Source of the DNA: Klebsiella pneumoniae
Lineage (GTDB): Bacteria > Pseudomonadota > Gammaproteobacteria > Ga0077536
Reading direction: 5' to 3'
NCBI GenBank assembly: GCA_945873015.1
Contig: CAMCBY010000282.1
Coordinates: 1 to 5,865, forward strand
DNA: 5,865 nt
Below the pieces are notes generated by a model. The model did not search any database and was not told the DNA's origin. It saw nothing but the letters and a program-made list of their open reading frames with translations. Shown in pieces: positions 5,020 to 5,865 of the stretch (position 1 is the stretch's first letter; each line of letters starts with the position of its first letter). Position numbers and translations under genes: made by a program.

Positions 5020-5865
5020 ATGAGCCGACACGACGAAATGCTGGCCCTCACCCGCCGCGCGCTCGAGCATTTTCAAAATGGCACGACCGATCAGGCGCCG
5101 TCGGTGATGGCCATGCCGGTCGACGCTTATATTGACGAGGCACGTTACCAGCGCGAAGTGGAGCGCGTGTTTAAACACCTGCCCCAGGCGCTTGCCCTCA
5201 GCATTGAGATCCCCAAGGCCGGCGACTATCGCGCCATGCAGGTGCTGGATGTGCCGGTGATTGTGGTGCGTGGCAAAGACGGTCAGGCGCGCGCTTTTCT
5301 CAACGCCTGCCGCCATCGCGGCGCCAAGCTCTGTCAGCACGGCACCGGCAACGCGCGGGTCTTCACCTGTCCTTACCATGCCTGGGCATATAACGAACAG
5401 GGCGCGCTGATCAGTCGTTATGCAGCCGAGACCTTCGGTGATGTCGATCATTCGACCCTGGGTCTGACTGAACTCGCGTGCGCCGAGCGCGCCGGCCTGG
5501 TGTACGTCAAACTGACACCCGGCGAGCCACTCGACATCGATGTATGGTTGGGTGACTTCGCGGCGGAACTCGGCACTCTGCAACTCGACAGCTGGTTTAT
5601 CTATGAACAGCGCGAACTGGACGGGCCTGGTTGGAAGGTAGCGCTCGATGGTTATCTCGAGGCCTATCACCATAATTCCCTGCACGGCAAAACCGTCGGC
5701 AAGATGACCATCGGCAATTTGCTGGTGCTCGATACCTATGGCCCGCACCAGCGGCTGACTTTCGGGCGCAAGACCCTGGCCGAACTGGTTGAACAACCCG
5801 ACTCGAACTGGCAAGTGGACCAACACATCCGCCTCATCCACAACTGGTTTCCGAATCTGTCGGTG
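5020..5865 (+). CDS. Rieske non-heme iron oxygenase large (alpha) subunit, N-terminal 282 residues (runs off the right edge)
   Basis: Aromatic-ring-hydroxylating-dioxygenase-type or monooxygenase-type large subunit, which uses O2 and electrons from a reductase or ferredoxin to hydroxylate or dealkylate a substrate. My translation is MSRHDEMLALTRRALEHF and continues without a stop to base 5865. The Rieske [2Fe-2S] motif is complete: C97-R-H99, then 17 residues, then C117-P-Y-H120, within NACRHRGAKLC and CPYHAWAY. The catalytic domain starts with GWKVALDGYLEAYHHNSLH (204-222). H217 and H222 are the mononuclear iron ligands, and Glu214 occupies the bridging position that is Asp in naphthalene dioxygenase. 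The third iron ligand (a C-terminal Asp or Glu) lies outside the window. Full-length members have about 350-450 residues, so about two thirds is visible. It is the last visible gene of the operon. Substrate and partner reductase are unknown. Confidence 0.95.
   Translation, partial: MSRHDEMLALTRRALEHFQNGTTDQAPSVMAMPVDAYIDEARYQREVERVFKHLPQALALSIEIPKAGDYRAMQVLDVPVIVVRGKDGQARAFLNACRHRGAKLCQHGTGNARVFTCPYHAWAYNEQGALISRYAAETFGDVDHSTLGLTELACAERAGLVYVKLTPGEPLDIDVWLGDFAAELGTLQLDSWFIYEQRELDGPGWKVALDGYLEAYHHNSLHGKTVGKMTIGNLLVLDTYGPHQRLTFGRKTLAELVEQPDSNWQVDQHIRLIHNWFPNLSV

Noticed and set aside
4897..5841. Reverse-strand ORF of 314 residues opposite the SnoaL-like gene end and the Rieske gene
   Set aside because: The forward frame encodes an intact Rieske motif and iron ligands. 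The reverse frame is a compositional shadow without domain marks.

Overview
The window reads as a compact catabolic gene cluster from a GC-rich bacterium, most likely a Pseudomonadota (proteobacterium). The reasons are strong G/C third-position preference, tightly packed genes with Shine-Dalgarno sites, and a gene mix (family III CoA-transferase, soluble P450, amidohydrolases, SnoaL-like protein, Rieske oxygenase) common in catabolic islands of that phylum. This placement rests on style and gene content, not on a phylogenetic marker; none is present.

Layout: a family III CoA-transferase (CaiB/BaiF type) runs leftwards from 694 and leaves the window at base 1. A 174-bp divergent intergenic region (695-868) carries candidate back-to-back promoters and short repeats. 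From 869 five genes run rightwards as a probable operon: a class I-type bacterial cytochrome P450 (869-2056), a COG1228-type metal-dependent amidohydrolase (2072-3433), a second, structurally different amidohydrolase of the Amidohydro_2/ACMSD-like family (3430-4422), a SnoaL/NTF2-fold protein (4440-5009), and a Rieske oxygenase large subunit (5020 to beyond 5865). Gaps inside this set are 15 bp, a 4-bp overlap (ATGA), 17 bp and 10 bp, each with a recognisable ribosome binding site and no terminator.

How they may work together (inference): the CoA-transferase would activate a carboxylic acid to its CoA thioester. P450 and Rieske enzymes are two independent O2-dependent hydroxylation or dealkylation steps, and the two amidohydrolase-fold enzymes would perform C-N or C-O hydrolysis and hydrolysis or decarboxylation respectively. 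The substrate cannot be read from the sequence; a cyclic, terpenoid or aromatic acid is a guess. No ferredoxin, ferredoxin reductase, transporter or regulator lies in the window, so redox partners and control genes must be elsewhere.

The most notable details are in active sites. Both amidohydrolases carry a substitution at the strand-8 position usually occupied by the metal-binding/catalytic Asp (Glu324 in one, Asn299 in the other). The P450 has Pro after its I-helix Thr. The Rieske protein has a Glu bridge instead of the usual Asp between its Rieske cluster and mononuclear iron. No tRNA, rRNA, CRISPR, insertion sequence or pseudogene was seen.
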